Source: Vulcanimicrobiia bacterium | Lineage (GTDB): Bacteria; Vulcanimicrobiota; Vulcanimicrobiia; Vulcanimicrobiales; Vulcanimicrobiaceae | Direction: 5' to 3' | DNA length: 41,226 bases | NCBI GenBank assembly: GCA_024281075.1 | Contig: JAMXLK010000026.1 | Location: 1 to 41,226, forward strand | Shown: one piece after another, positions 1 to 8,734 of the stretch | How the letters are laid out: each line of letters begins with the position of its first letter | Position numbering within the stretch: position 1 is the stretch's first letter | Notes under the pieces: model-generated | The model's database searches: none | What the model saw: only the letters and a program-made list of their open reading frames with translations | Told to the model about the DNA's origin: nothing | Program-made: the position numbers and the translations under genes

Positions 1-247
1 CGGTGATGTAGAGCAGTTTCTCTTTCTTGTGATGCGGATTGCGCAGCTCATTGCGCCACTGCGTACTGATCCATGACCGCTTCAGGATGTGCTGCGGCGG
101 TACGAAACCTGCACGCGGCGCCGCTGCGCCTGTGAACCCTGCACCGCTCGGTGCCGGCATCTGTGAGCCGCCCGTGCTACAGCCGACAAGAATCGCCGCC
201 AGCGCTGCGAGCGTAAAAGTTTTGCGGATAGCCATCGACGATTGCAT
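1..247 (-). CDS. Putative lipoprotein, 3' end outside the window
   Basis: Only the first 82 codons are present; the gene runs off the left edge. The N-terminus is a lipoprotein signal: a short basic start with RK, a hydrophobic run (TLAALAAIL), then the lipobox LVGC with Cys23 as the lipidation site. A Ser/Gly/Pro/Ala-rich linker follows. I chose ATG at 247 because GGGAG sits 9 bases upstream; a second in-frame ATG at 235 is possible. The last visible residues (KEKLLYIT) could begin a beta-propeller or other beta-rich domain, but that is a guess. The protein should be anchored in the envelope; its function is unknown. It is followed on the same strand by nothing visible and preceded by a tRNA gene. 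Confidence 0.7.
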   Translation of the reverse strand, partial: MQSSMAIRKTFTLAALAAILVGCSTGGSQMPAPSGAGFTGAAAPRAGFVPPQHILKRSWISTQWRNELRNPHHKKEKLLYIT

Positions 248-249
248 AG

Positions 250-360
<111 letters not shown>

Positions 361-439
361 TGACTGCGATTCGCGCCGCTTCGAGCGTCGCCCCTCCCCG
401 AAACCTCGCGCGCCGCCCGACGGTTGGGAGGAACCTATT

Positions 440-1387
440 ATGGTCCTTCCTCTGCTCCAAACCGAAGACGCCGCCGCCCTCGACCCCTATTCGCGCGCGG
501 TAACGGCCGCAGCCGAACGCGTCAGCCCGGCAGTCGTCAGCATCGAAGTGCGTAACGGCCGCCGCGGCGGCAACGGCAGCGGCTTCATCTTCACGCCCGA
601 CGGATTCGTCGTCACGAACAGCCATGTCGTGCACGACGCGACGCGGGTTGCCATCGCGCTGCTCGACGGACGGGAACTGCCCGCGGCGTTGGTCGGCGAC
701 GATCCCGACTCCGATTTGGCGGTGCTGCGCGTGAATGCGCCGGATCTCGCTTTTGCGACGCTGGGCGATTCGTCCGCGTTGCGCCCCGGCCAGCTGGTTG
801 TCGCGGTCGGCAATCCGTACGGCTTGGCCTACACCGTGACGGCCGGCGTCGTCAGCGCGCTCGGCCGCTCGCTGCGTTCGCAATCCGGCCGGCTGATGGA
901 GAACATCATTCAAACGGACGCGGCGCTCAACCCGGGAAACTCGGGCGGTCCGTTGGTCACTGCAAGCGGCGATGTCATCGGCGTGAACACCGCCGTCTTC
1001 CCAGGTCAAGGCATCTGTTTTGCCATTGCGATCGACACTGCCAAGCACATCGCGGGATTGCTGATGCGTGACGGGCGCGTGCGGCGCGGTTATCTCGGCA
1101 TTGCGGCGCAAGATATCGTGCTGCCGCCGAGCGCAGCACGGCGGCTGGGCTTGGCAGAGCGGCGAGCGGTCGTCATCGATTCGGTCGAGCCGGGAAGCCC
1201 GGCGGACACCGCACAGCTCAAAGCGGGCGACGTGCTCCTCGCATTCGAAGGGCGGAGCGTCAACAGTCTCGACGCCCTTTACAAGCTGCTCACGAGCATC
1301 GATCTCAGCAGGTCGTACAAGCTCGACCTGCTGCGGAAGAACGAGCGTTTCTCGCGTATCGTCCTGCCCGTAGAGTCCTCGCGCTAG
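440..1387 (+). CDS. htrA: HtrA/DegP-type trypsin-like serine protease with one PDZ domain
   Basis: A 315-residue S1C-family protease. The triad is visible as His62 (TNSHVV), Asp92 ([11 protein letters not shown]) and Ser168 (NPGNSGGPL); a PDZ domain occupies about residues 217-310. HtrA proteins degrade misfolded polypeptides, with PDZ domains binding exposed C-termini. I chose ATG 440 because GGGAGGAA (426-433) lies just upstream; an upstream reading frame continues through the tRNA gene and is not credible. The N-terminus ([20 protein letters not shown]) has no signal peptide or membrane anchor, unlike most family members, so the protein may be cytoplasmic or the exported form may use another start. 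It sits 23 bases ahead of the MFS gene and is probably co-transcribed with it. Confidence 0.92.
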   Translation: MVLPLLQTEDAAALDPYSRAVTAAAERVSPAVVSIEVRNGRRGGNGSGFIFTPDGFVVTNSHVVHDATRVAIALLDGRELPAALVGDDPDSDLAVLRVNAPDLAFATLGDSSALRPGQLVVAVGNPYGLAYTVTAGVVSALGRSLRSQSGRLMENIIQTDAALNPGNSGGPLVTASGDVIGVNTAVFPGQGICFAIAIDTAKHIAGLLMRDGRVRRGYLGIAAQDIVLPPSAARRLGLAERRAVVIDSVEPGSPADTAQLKAGDVLLAFEGRSVNSLDALYKLLTSIDLSRSYKLDLLRKNERFSRIVLPVESSR

Positions 1388-1410
1388 GCTACCTCGAATA
1401 GCGGCTCGGC

Positions 1411-2685
1411 GTGATCCGTAAACTTCTGCCGATTCTCGGCATTACGTTCATCGACATCGTCGGTTTCAGCATGCTGATTCCGATGTTGCCGTATTTCGTT
1501 ACGCACTTCGGCCTATCGGCAGTCGTCGTCGGCATTCTGTTTGCGACGTTCTCGTTCTGCCAGCTCGTCTCGGCGCCGCTCTGGGGTTACGTGTCCGACC
1601 GGCTCGGACGTAAGATGGTGCTGATCATCAGCCAGATCGGTGCGACGATCGGATGGGCGATGCTGGGGCTTGCGCCCAATATCGCGGCAGCCTTGGCGCT
1701 CGCTCCCATCGGCGTCGTTTTTGCCGCACGCATCGTCGAAGGCGTTTCCGGTGGAAACATCAGCATAACGCAAGCGTATGTCGCCGACCTCGTCGAGCCG
1801 CGGCAACGCGCACGCGCGTTCGGATTCATCAGCGCGATGTTCGCCGCCGGTATGGTTTTCGGACCCTTCAGCGGCGGAATTCTTTACGAGCACTTCGGCT
1901 TCGCGACGCCGTTCTTGGTCGCAGCCGGATTGCAGTTCGTGACGCTCTTGCTGACGATCACCATGCTTCCGGAATCGCGCGCGCGAAGGGCGGATGAGGA
2001 GCGACTGGGGCTCGACGCGATCGTCGGCAGCTTCCTGAAGCCCCGGCTGGCACGACTGTTATGGCAGAAGCTCGCCATTGCGCTCGCGCTGTACGGCTGG
2101 TTCGCCGCGTTTGCGCTCTTCTTGCAGCGTCAGCTCAGTTTCAATTTGACCGAAACGGATTACCTCTTTTCGATCTTCGCGGTCGTCAACGTCGTGATGA
2201 ACGCGTTCATCGTCGGACGGGTCTCGGCGCGGCTGGGCGATCGCTCGATGTCGAACATCGGTCTTGCGTGTTTGGTCGCAGGGTTCGCGCTCGTTCCGTT
2301 CGTGGGCCACTCGCTTGCGCTCGTCGCGACGACGCTGCTGCTCTTCGGCTTCGGCATGGCGCTCGCCAACACGGGCATCACCGCCCTCATCAGCAATGCC
2401 GCTTCGGATCGCGAACAAGGAACCGTTCTTGGTACGAGCTCGTCGCTCGATTCCTTGTCCGGAATCTTGGCGCCGCCGGCTTCGACCGGCATGCTCGGTG
2501 CGTTCGGTCCGCGCTTTGCCGGCATCGAGTCGCTCACCTTTGCATCGATCGCGCTCGCGGTAGGCTTGCTGAACGCGCGCGGCGACGATGCATATGCCCA
2601 CGACGATCACGTGCAGGCACGCGCCGGCGACGGTGCCGCTACGCTCGCCACCGAAGTCGAAACCGTCGACGGCGGCTTACGCTGA
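1411..2685 (+). CDS. MFS drug-type efflux transporter (TetA-like, DHA1 group)
   Basis: A 424-residue integral membrane protein with about 12 hydrophobic segments. The loop between segments 2 and 3 carries motif A of the major facilitator superfamily (GYVSDRLGRKMVL). The first segment (DIVGFSMLIPMLPYF) resembles tetracycline/multidrug antiporters of the DHA1 group. Such proteins export small molecules in exchange for protons; the substrate cannot be read from sequence. The start is GTG 1411, because an in-frame TAG lies four codons upstream. The ribosome site is weak, which suggests coupling to htrA. The C-terminal tail (about residues 390-424) is hydrophilic. Its stop overlaps the end of the convergent GNAT gene by 9 bases. 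Confidence 0.88.
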   Translation: MIRKLLPILGITFIDIVGFSMLIPMLPYFVTHFGLSAVVVGILFATFSFCQLVSAPLWGYVSDRLGRKMVLIISQIGATIGWAMLGLAPNIAAALALAPIGVVFAARIVEGVSGGNISITQAYVADLVEPRQRARAFGFISAMFAAGMVFGPFSGGILYEHFGFATPFLVAAGLQFVTLLLTITMLPESRARRADEERLGLDAIVGSFLKPRLARLLWQKLAIALALYGWFAAFALFLQRQLSFNLTETDYLFSIFAVVNVVMNAFIVGRVSARLGDRSMSNIGLACLVAGFALVPFVGHSLALVATTLLLFGFGMALANTGITALISNAASDREQGTVLGTSSSLDSLSGILAPPASTGMLGAFGPRFAGIESLTFASIALAVGLLNARGDDAYAHDDHVQARAGDGAATLATEVETVDGGLR

Positions 2686-3192
2686 CGCTTTGATACGGTA
2701 GAGGAGATGCCGGCGCAGTGGATGACCCGCTTCGATCTTCGGATGATCGAAGTCATCGTTGGGGTCGTGCGTCATGCCGAGGCGTTCCATCACGCGCTGC
2801 GAACGCAGATTTGAAGCGGCGGTAAAGGCGACCACCTCGGGCCATTTGAGCTCGTTGAAGGCAAAGTCGAGCGCGGCGCGCGCACCTTCGGTCGCATAAC
2901 CGCGGCCCCAATGTTGAAATCCGAGACGCCACCCGATTTCGTTGGCCGGCGTAAACTCCGCCTGGAACGGTACGGCTTGCAACGCGATCGAGCCGATGAA
3001 CGACGGACCGCCGCGAACCTCGAGCGCCCACCAGCCGAAGCCGTCGCGCGTCAGCTGCGCGCGAATCGCTGCGGCACTCGCCTCCGAGAACTCGCGGGTG
3101 TAGGTTTTTGGGAAAAATTCCGTGACGCGAGGATCGGCATTGATCGCGACCCACGCCTCGACGTCCGCATCGCGCCAATCTCGCAGAATCAA
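2677..3192 (-). CDS. GNAT-family N-acetyltransferase (RimJ/RimL type)
   Basis: A GNAT-fold protein of about 171 residues. Recognisable parts are the first strand (LILRDWRDADVEAW), the acetyl-CoA-binding segment with Gly-rich GFQHWGRGYATEGARA, and the C-terminal SNLRSQRVMERLGM signature of RimJ/RimL-like enzymes. It should transfer acetyl from acetyl-CoA to an amine; the substrate is unknown. The start is uncertain: TTG 3192 is the only ordinary start codon after the in-frame TAG that ends Ku. However, the family-typical residues IETPR lie upstream of that TTG in the same frame, so initiation at an unusual codon (CTG, ATC or ACG around 3205-3222) is possible. It lies directly downstream of ku and is convergent with the MFS gene. 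Confidence 0.82.
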   Translation of the reverse strand: MILRDWRDADVEAWVAINADPRVTEFFPKTYTREFSEASAAAIRAQLTRDGFGWWALEVRGGPSFIGSIALQAVPFQAEFTPANEIGWRLGFQHWGRGYATEGARAALDFAFNELKWPEVVAFTAASNLRSQRVMERLGMTHDPNDDFDHPKIEAGHPLRRHLLYRIKASA

Positions 3193-3234
3193 GCGCGGCG
3201 TCTCGATCGTGGGAACGCGTGACAGGGCCGACCC

Positions 3235-4068
3235 CTAAGCCGCGGTCTTTTTGCGCCGCTTCGTCGTCGCTTTGCCGTTCTCGCCGGCGCGACGCTTCTT
3301 GCTTTCCTCCAAACTCTGCGCGAGAACGTCCATAAGGTTAACGACCTTCGCGCGCGCGGGCGCCTTCTTGGGTTTGGGCAGCTCCTTACCCGCGGCACGC
3401 GCTTCGATCATCGTCAGCAACTCGTCGTGATATTTGTTCGTGAATTTTTCCGGCTCGAACTCGTCGACGCTCATCGTATCGACGAGCATCTGCGCCATCT
3501 TGAGTTCTTTCTCCGGAAGCTTCGTTCGCTCCGGAACGTCGATCGTATCGGCGGCGACGATTTCGCTGGCCCAGTGCATGAGCTCCAGAACGAGCGCGTC
3601 GTCGAGCGGCTTGACCGCCGCGATGTATTCTTTGGTTCGAATAACAACGCGCGCAATCGCGACACGATTGGTGTGCGCGAGCGTTTCGCGCAGGAGCGCG
3701 TACGCGTGGCGCCCCTGTTTGGTCGGTTCGAGATAGTAGGGCTTGTCGAAGTACATCGGGTTGATCTTGTCGAGTTCGATGAACTCCAAAATATCCACCG
3801 ACTGCGTCGCTTCAGGATTGACCTTTTTGAAATCTTCGTCGGTGAGGAGCACGTACTGGCCCTTTTCGTACTCGTATCCTTTGACAATCTCGTCCCAGGG
3901 CACCGGTCGGTCTTCGATCGAGCAGATGCGCTCGTATTTGATGCGGCCCTCGTCCTTGACGTGGAGCAGATTGAAGGAGAGCTCGTCGGTTCTGACCGCC
4001 GTAAAAAGCTTAACGGGGATCGTTACGAGACCGAAATTAATGGATCCGGACCAGATTGCATGCGCCAT
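3235..4068 (-). CDS. ku: Ku protein, DNA end-binding component of bacterial NHEJ
   Basis: A 277-residue bacterial Ku. It opens with the family hallmark IWSGSINFGLVTIPVKLF, then ICSIEDRPVPWDEIVKGYEYEKGQ (split here: ICSIEDRPV and VKGYEYEKGQ), and has the core beta-barrel and ring-forming region to about residue 215. The C-terminal tail from about 228 is rich in Lys/Arg (KPKKAPARAK, TTKRRKKTAA), as in Ku proteins that contact DNA or recruit LigD. Ku forms a homodimeric ring on broken ends. It is the last gene of a LigD-ligase, LigD-polymerase, Ku set, but has a likely promoter of its own inside the 3' end of the polymerase gene. ATG 4068 is the only sensible start. Confidence 0.96.
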   Translation of the reverse strand: MAHAIWSGSINFGLVTIPVKLFTAVRTDELSFNLLHVKDEGRIKYERICSIEDRPVPWDEIVKGYEYEKGQYVLLTDEDFKKVNPEATQSVDILEFIELDKINPMYFDKPYYLEPTKQGRHAYALLRETLAHTNRVAIARVVIRTKEYIAAVKPLDDALVLELMHWASEIVAADTIDVPERTKLPEKELKMAQMLVDTMSVDEFEPEKFTNKYHDELLTMIEARAAGKELPKPKKAPARAKVVNLMDVLAQSLEESKKRRAGENGKATTKRRKKTAA

Positions 4069-4077
4069 AGCCCGCTT

Positions 4078-4106
4078 ATTCTACCCAAGCCGCACGCCTA
4101 CCACAA
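4078..4106 (-). promoter_or_regulatory. Probable promoter for ku inside the ligD-polymerase 3' end
   Basis: On the minus strand TTGTGG (4101-4106) and TAGAAT (4078-4083) are separated by exactly 17 bases, matching a housekeeping -35/-10 layout. The -10 box is only 9 bases from the ATG of ku, so the transcript would have a leader of a few bases or none. No Shine-Dalgarno sequence lies between them, which fits that idea. Identified by inspection only. Confidence 0.5.
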
Positions 4107-5054
4107 GCGTTTCGCCTTGTTCAGCGCCGGCTCCAACCGTTGTTTTTTCCAGTATTTCGGGCCCCAGAGGTCGCCCTCGCGCGCAAGCCGCTTCGGTGTG
4201 GTGGTCATGTTGAACTTTGCGAACTCGTCGGCCGGCGCGCCGGCGCCCCGGCGGCGGGCGAAGGCTTCGACTTCCTCCCAATGCAGGGGCGTCGAGACCG
4301 GCGCACGCTCCCGCGCGCGCAGCGTGTAGGGCGAGACGATCGTCTTGCCCTGCCCGACTTGAACCCAGTCGAGGTAGACGGCATCCTGTGGACGCTTCGC
4401 GATGGTTCGTTCCAGGGTCGCAAGCTTGCCGAGCTGCGCCGCCGCCTGGCGGGCGACGATCTCGGCAAAAACTTTCGCCGTATCGTACGAGTAGCCGGAT
4501 GCGAGCGGTACGATCGCGTGTAAGCCGAAACCGCCCGTCGTCTTCACGAGCGGATTCAGGTTAATCGAACGGAGCAATTCCCGAAAGCGCAGCGCCACCG
4601 TCGCGAGCGTTTTAAGCGTGCATCGCTCACCCGGATCGAGATCGAAGATGACGAAATCGGGCTCGTCGAGCTCCGGCATCCGCGAAGTCCAAATGTGTAA
4701 CACGATGGTTGCCATGTTGGCAAGCCAGACCAGCGTCGGCGCATCATTGCAGACGATGAACGTCGTCTCAGTGCGGCGCCCGCCCGGCGTCGGCAACGTG
4801 ACGCGATCGATCCAGTCGGGCGTACCGCGCGGCAGCTGTTTCTCGAAGAACGTTTGCTTGTCGATTCCGTCCGGATAGCGTTGCAGCGTGAGCGGACGCC
4901 GTGCCAGATACGGGACCGCATATTCGGCAACGCGCTCGTAGTAATCGATCAAGTCGCCCTTGGTATAACCGTCATCCGGCCAAAGAACTTTATCCAAATT
5001 CGAGAGCGCGAGCGTACGCGATCCGACGCTGCGCTCGACGCGCGATTGCGCCAT
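4098..5054 (-). CDS. ligD: LigD polymerase domain protein (stand-alone NHEJ primase-polymerase)
   Basis: A 318-residue archaeo-eukaryotic primase-type polymerase corresponding to the Pol module of LigD. The metal-binding pair is Asp138 and Asp140 in FDLDPGE. The TTGGFGLHAIVPL segment is the GG-x-GLH nucleotide-binding motif, and a third acidic site lies in DAVYLDWVQ. The end (GPKYWKKQRLEPALNKAKRLW) is typical of these proteins. It fills gaps and adds ribonucleotides or nucleotides at broken ends during NHEJ. In many bacteria this module is fused to the ligase; here it is a separate polypeptide. Its ATG overlaps the TAA of the ligase gene by one base (TAATG), so translation is probably coupled. 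Confidence 0.95.
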   Translation of the reverse strand: MAQSRVERSVGSRTLALSNLDKVLWPDDGYTKGDLIDYYERVAEYAVPYLARRPLTLQRYPDGIDKQTFFEKQLPRGTPDWIDRVTLPTPGGRRTETTFIVCNDAPTLVWLANMATIVLHIWTSRMPELDEPDFVIFDLDPGERCTLKTLATVALRFRELLRSINLNPLVKTTGGFGLHAIVPLASGYSYDTAKVFAEIVARQAAAQLGKLATLERTIAKRPQDAVYLDWVQVGQGKTIVSPYTLRARERAPVSTPLHWEEVEAFARRRGAGAPADEFAKFNMTTTPKRLAREGDLWGPKYWKKQRLEPALNKAKRLW

Positions 5055-6664
5055 TATCCGGTAGCTGGAAGTTCTGCGACGACGTCGGCAGCGGACTTAT
5101 CCGGACGCAGCCCAAGGTACGCGGGCTGCCGCAGATAGAGGTCGCGCGTCCACTCCGAAAAGCGTACTTGGACGACCAGCTCGGGCGACGTCCAATGCGC
5201 CGGCGAGTTTGCGTCGACTTTATTGACGAACGGCGACGTCGTGCGTTCCATTGCGCGCAGGCGCGCGTAGAGCTCGCGCAGCACTTTGGCGCTAAATCCG
5301 GTGCCCACGGAGCCGACGTAGCGCAGATTCTTTCCTTGATGGACGCCCAAAAGCAGCGCGCCGAAGCCTTTGCGGCTGCCCTTGGGTTCCGTCCAGCCGC
5401 CGACGACGAACTCTTGCTCGTAGCCCGTCTTGATCTTCACCCAATCGCGGCTGCGTCGTTCTTGATACGTGGAGTCGCGCCGTTTGCCGATGATCCCCTC
5501 GAGATGCTGCTTGCGCGCGCTTTCAAACAGCGCGTTTCCCTTGCCGACTACGTGCTTGGAATACAGGACGATGGAATCGGCGGCAATTAACCGTTCCAGC
5601 AGTGCCTTGCGCTCCTCGAGCGGCGTCGAGCGGAGATCCTTACCGTCGGCGTACAGGAGGTCGAACGCAGCGTACGTGAGGCCGGCCGGTTTTTTTTGCG
5701 ACTCTTGCAGACGCTGGAACTCCGAGCGTCCTTTCGAATCGAGGCTTACGATCTCGCCGTCCACGACGACGGGAACGCTTGCGAACGCACCGGCGAGCTG
5801 CTGTAAGTCCGGGAAACGCCGAAGCATGTCGAGACCGTTGCGCGATACGACCGTCAGCTTGTCTTCCTCGATGGTGCAGAGCGCGCGATAGCCGTCCCAC
5901 TTTATCTCGAAGAGCCAATCCGGATCGTCGAAAGGCCCCGCGACGAGCGTGGCAAGCATCAGCGACTTCGGATGCGGCAGAGGCTCGCGCTTGACGCGCG
6001 GACGGCGCGGCGCCGCCGTATGGCGGGCACTCGGTTTCGATTGCCACGTCCGCGCGCGTGGATCGCGCGCGACGTCTTGCAGCGTTTTACCGCTCTTCAC
6101 CGACTTGGGGTGATCGACGGGATCGTAACTTGCATCCGCGTATTCGTCGCGATCCTTGATGAGCAGCCAGGGCTCCCCGTGCTCGCCCTCGCGCGCTTTG
6201 ATCTTGACCAGCGTGAACTCACCGTTGAGCTTCTTGCCGTGCAGGACGAATTTGATCTTTCCATTGGCGATTTCGTCGGCGGGATCGTCGCCTTCGGCAA
6301 GGCCGTACGTTCCACGGTCCCAGACGATGACGTTTCCCGCACCATATTGCCCTTCGGGAATGTTGCCCTCGAAGTCGCGGTAGTCGAGTGGATGGTCTTC
6401 CACGTGCATCGCGAGGCGCCGGTCGCCCGGCACGAGCGTCGGTCCTTTCGGAACCGCCCAGGACGCCAGCACGCCGTCGGCTTCCAAACGGAAGTCGTAA
6501 TGCAGGCGGGTCGCGCGATGCATCTGCACGACGAATCGCATCCGGCTCTTGGTCGACGGCTTCTTGCCTTTGCGGCCGCTTGGCTCCGGCGTCTGCTTGA
6601 AGTCGCGCTTCTTGCGATACGTGGCGAGCGAGCCGGGCCGCGTAGAAACTGCGCGTGATGCCAT
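5054..6664 (-). CDS. ligD: LigD phosphoesterase-ligase: 3'-end processing and ATP-dependent DNA ligase
   Basis: A 536-residue protein with two LigD modules. The N-terminal phosphoesterase domain (about 45-190) shows HRATRLHYDFRLE (His49, His55, Asp57) and the HVEDHP segment (His87-His91), the residues expected for 3'-phosphate/ribonucleotide removal. The ligase domain begins near 225, with the adenylated lysine Lys255 in FEIKWDGYR, then DGEIV and the OB fold (WVKIKTGYEQEFVVGGWT). ATG 6664 is preferred over upstream in-frame codons because AAGGA lies just before it. It heads the split NHEJ operon with the polymerase and Ku. The basic tail-like N-terminus (residues 15-45) is common in this family. 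Confidence 0.95.
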   Translation of the reverse strand: MASRAVSTRPGSLATYRKKRDFKQTPEPSGRKGKKPSTKSRMRFVVQMHRATRLHYDFRLEADGVLASWAVPKGPTLVPGDRRLAMHVEDHPLDYRDFEGNIPEGQYGAGNVIVWDRGTYGLAEGDDPADEIANGKIKFVLHGKKLNGEFTLVKIKAREGEHGEPWLLIKDRDEYADASYDPVDHPKSVKSGKTLQDVARDPRARTWQSKPSARHTAAPRRPRVKREPLPHPKSLMLATLVAGPFDDPDWLFEIKWDGYRALCTIEEDKLTVVSRNGLDMLRRFPDLQQLAGAFASVPVVVDGEIVSLDSKGRSEFQRLQESQKKPAGLTYAAFDLLYADGKDLRSTPLEERKALLERLIAADSIVLYSKHVVGKGNALFESARKQHLEGIIGKRRDSTYQERRSRDWVKIKTGYEQEFVVGGWTEPKGSRKGFGALLLGVHQGKNLRYVGSVGTGFSAKVLRELYARLRAMERTTSPFVNKVDANSPAHWTSPELVVQVRFSEWTRDLYLRQPAYLGLRPDKSAADVVAELPATG

Positions 6665-6708
6665 CGTCCTTGCCGTTCGACGCTGCGACACCGTACTCTT
6701 AGACGCGC

Positions 6709-6987
6709 ATGATCTACAGTGCAGCCGGCATCGTGCTCGCCTCCATCGTCGCAATCGCGGCCTGGCGATGCAGCCGCTCCCCAGGCGGCTTCTACGATCG
6801 CGAAATCTACGGCATGAGCGAAGTTTCGCACCGCCGATATGCGTTCGTCAGCATTGCATTTGCGGTATATTTCACCATCGCATTTGCGCTGCGACTCGAC
6901 GTGGCAGGCATCGCCGGTCTTGCGCTGTATGCGTTGGTCGCCATTTTCTACGCAACGTCGTTTTTGCGGGGAGCTTCCGATGAATGA
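6709..6987 (+). CDS. Small membrane protein, function unknown
   Basis: A 92-residue protein with three likely membrane segments: about residues 3-19 (YSAAGIVLASIVAIAAW), 43-60 (RYAFVSIAFAVYFTIAFA) and 66-86. The first loop holds a conserved-looking polar stretch (GGFYDREIYGMSEVSHRRY). I do not recognise a family. Its stop codon lies 8 bases inside the start of the following DUF255 gene, which supports it being a real, co-translated gene. It is transcribed divergently from ligD, with 44 bases between the two start codons. There is no obvious ribosome site; the box TACTCT lies 9 bases upstream of the ATG, so a very short leader is possible. Confidence 0.65.
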   Translation: MIYSAAGIVLASIVAIAAWRCSRSPGGFYDREIYGMSEVSHRRYAFVSIAFAVYFTIAFALRLDVAGIAGLALYALVAIFYATSFLRGASDE

Positions 6988-8725
6988 TTTTCGCTTCTCG
7001 CCGCGCCCGAACCGGGCCGCCGAGATCGGCTGGATGCCGTGGGGCGAGCGCGCCTTCGAACGCGCGCGGTCCGAGGACAAGCCGATTCTCCTCTCGATAT
7101 CGGCGGTCTGGTGCCATTGGTGTCACGTGATGGATGAAACGTCGTACTCCGACGCCGACGTTATCGAGGCTATCAATCGCCAGTTCGTGCCGATTCGCGT
7201 CGACAACGACCGTCGGCCCGACGTCAACGCGCGCTACAACATGGGCGGTTGGCCGACGACCGCATTTTTGGCGCCCGACGGTACGACGCTGACCGGAGCC
7301 ACGTATCTTCCGCCGCAACAAATGCGTCGAGCGCTCGACGAAATTGCGCGATTTTACGCCGAGCGGAAAGCTGAAATCGCCGAGCGTTCGGCCGAACTGA
7401 AGATACGCGCGCTCGAGGAGTCTCCGGTTGCCGGCAGCGAGCTCAACGACGCGCCGATCGCAGAGATCATCACTCAGCTGGAGCGCGCGTACGACGAGGA
7501 ATACGGGGGATTCGGCGACGCCCCGAAGTTTCCGCAACCGGACGTCCACGAATTCTTGCTCGCGGAATGGCGGCACACCGGCAACGCGCGGCTGCACGAG
7601 ATGGCCGCGAAGACCATGTTATCGATGGCGCGCGGCGGCACCTACGATCACGTGGAGGGTGGCTTCTTTCGTTACTCGACGACGCGCGACTGGAGCGTTC
7701 CGCACTTTGAAAAGATGGCCGAGGATCATGCCGGATTGTTACGCGTTCTGGCGGCGCTGGTAACCTTCGCCCCAAACCAGGATTTTCGCGAGACGCTGAT
7801 TTCGGCGATGACGTACGTACGCCGCGTGTTGCGCGATCCCAAGACCGGATTCTTTGCGGGCAGTCAGGACGCCGACGAAGCCTACTACGAGCTTTCGCTG
7901 GAGGAGCGGAGTCAACGAGAGGCTCCCTACGTCGACCGCACCTCCTACACGAACTGGACGTGCGCGCTCGCGGGTGCGCAGTGCGTTGTCGCTCGTGCGC
8001 TCGACGACGACGCACTGCTTTCGGAAGCGCTGCAAACGCTCGATAACGTCGCGGCGCGTCTGACCGGACCCGACGGATTGCTCTATCACGTTCTCGCGCC
8101 GGACGCGACGCCGCAAGTTCGCGGGCTGTTGACGGATCACGTCGCATACGTCCGGGCGTTGCTCGATGCGCATGAGGTCTCGGGCGAATCGCGGTTTCTG
8201 CAGCGCGCATGCGCGGTTGCCGCGACAACGACTGAAAACTTCCAGGCGGGCGACGGCGGATTCTACGACCGTCTCTCCGGCGACGACGCGTTTGGACGGC
8301 TGGCCTTGCCCGACCGGCCGTTGACCGAAAACGGCCCGTTCGCCGACGCGCTCCTGCGCCTTGCGGCGCTGACCGGCGAAGCGCGCTACCACCAGACTGC
8401 GAAATCCATCTTGCAGCTGTACGCTGCGGGCGTGCGCGGCGCCGGACCATTCGGCGCAACGTACGTGCGAGCGCTGCGGCGTTATCTCGTGCCGGAGCTC
8501 ACCGTACGCATCGTGGGCGCTCCGGAAGAGACCGACGAGTTTCGCGAGGCGGCGCGGCGGTTGCCTTCGCCGTTCGTGTCAATTCGCACGTTGACGCCCG
8601 ACGATGCGCGAGCCTTCGATATGCCGGGCGACCGCGCGGCGTACGTGTGCGTTACCGGGACGTGCGGTGCACCGGTCCGCGAGGCCGCGCACCTGCGCGC
8701 CGCCTACGACGCGCTGGTCGCGTAG
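6980..8725 (+). CDS. DUF255/YyaL-type protein: thioredoxin-fold domain plus (alpha/alpha) barrel
   Basis: A 581-residue member of the family that includes bacterial YyaL and human SPATA20. The N-terminal domain is thioredoxin-like, with a CHWC redox motif at residues 45-48 inside VWCHWCHVMDETSY. The remainder (about 150-560) is helical with the repeated motifs of an (alpha/alpha)6 barrel, as in AGE/glycosidase-like folds (KFPQPDVHEFLL, GGTYDHVEGGFFRYS, HFEKMAEDHAGL). The biochemical role of the family is not settled. ATG 6980 is chosen because GGGGAG lies 6 bases upstream and the next residues match the family start. At 581 residues it is shorter than the usual 650-700. It overlaps the small membrane protein gene and ends 9 bases from a convergent gene. 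Confidence 0.88.
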   Translation: MNDFRFSPRPNRAAEIGWMPWGERAFERARSEDKPILLSISAVWCHWCHVMDETSYSDADVIEAINRQFVPIRVDNDRRPDVNARYNMGGWPTTAFLAPDGTTLTGATYLPPQQMRRALDEIARFYAERKAEIAERSAELKIRALEESPVAGSELNDAPIAEIITQLERAYDEEYGGFGDAPKFPQPDVHEFLLAEWRHTGNARLHEMAAKTMLSMARGGTYDHVEGGFFRYSTTRDWSVPHFEKMAEDHAGLLRVLAALVTFAPNQDFRETLISAMTYVRRVLRDPKTGFFAGSQDADEAYYELSLEERSQREAPYVDRTSYTNWTCALAGAQCVVARALDDDALLSEALQTLDNVAARLTGPDGLLYHVLAPDATPQVRGLLTDHVAYVRALLDAHEVSGESRFLQRACAVAATTTENFQAGDGGFYDRLSGDDAFGRLALPDRPLTENGPFADALLRLAALTGEARYHQTAKSILQLYAAGVRGAGPFGATYVRALRRYLVPELTVRIVGAPEETDEFREAARRLPSPFVSIRTLTPDDARAFDMPGDRAAYVCVTGTCGAPVREAAHLRAAYDALVA

Positions 8726-8734
8726 CGCTGAACC

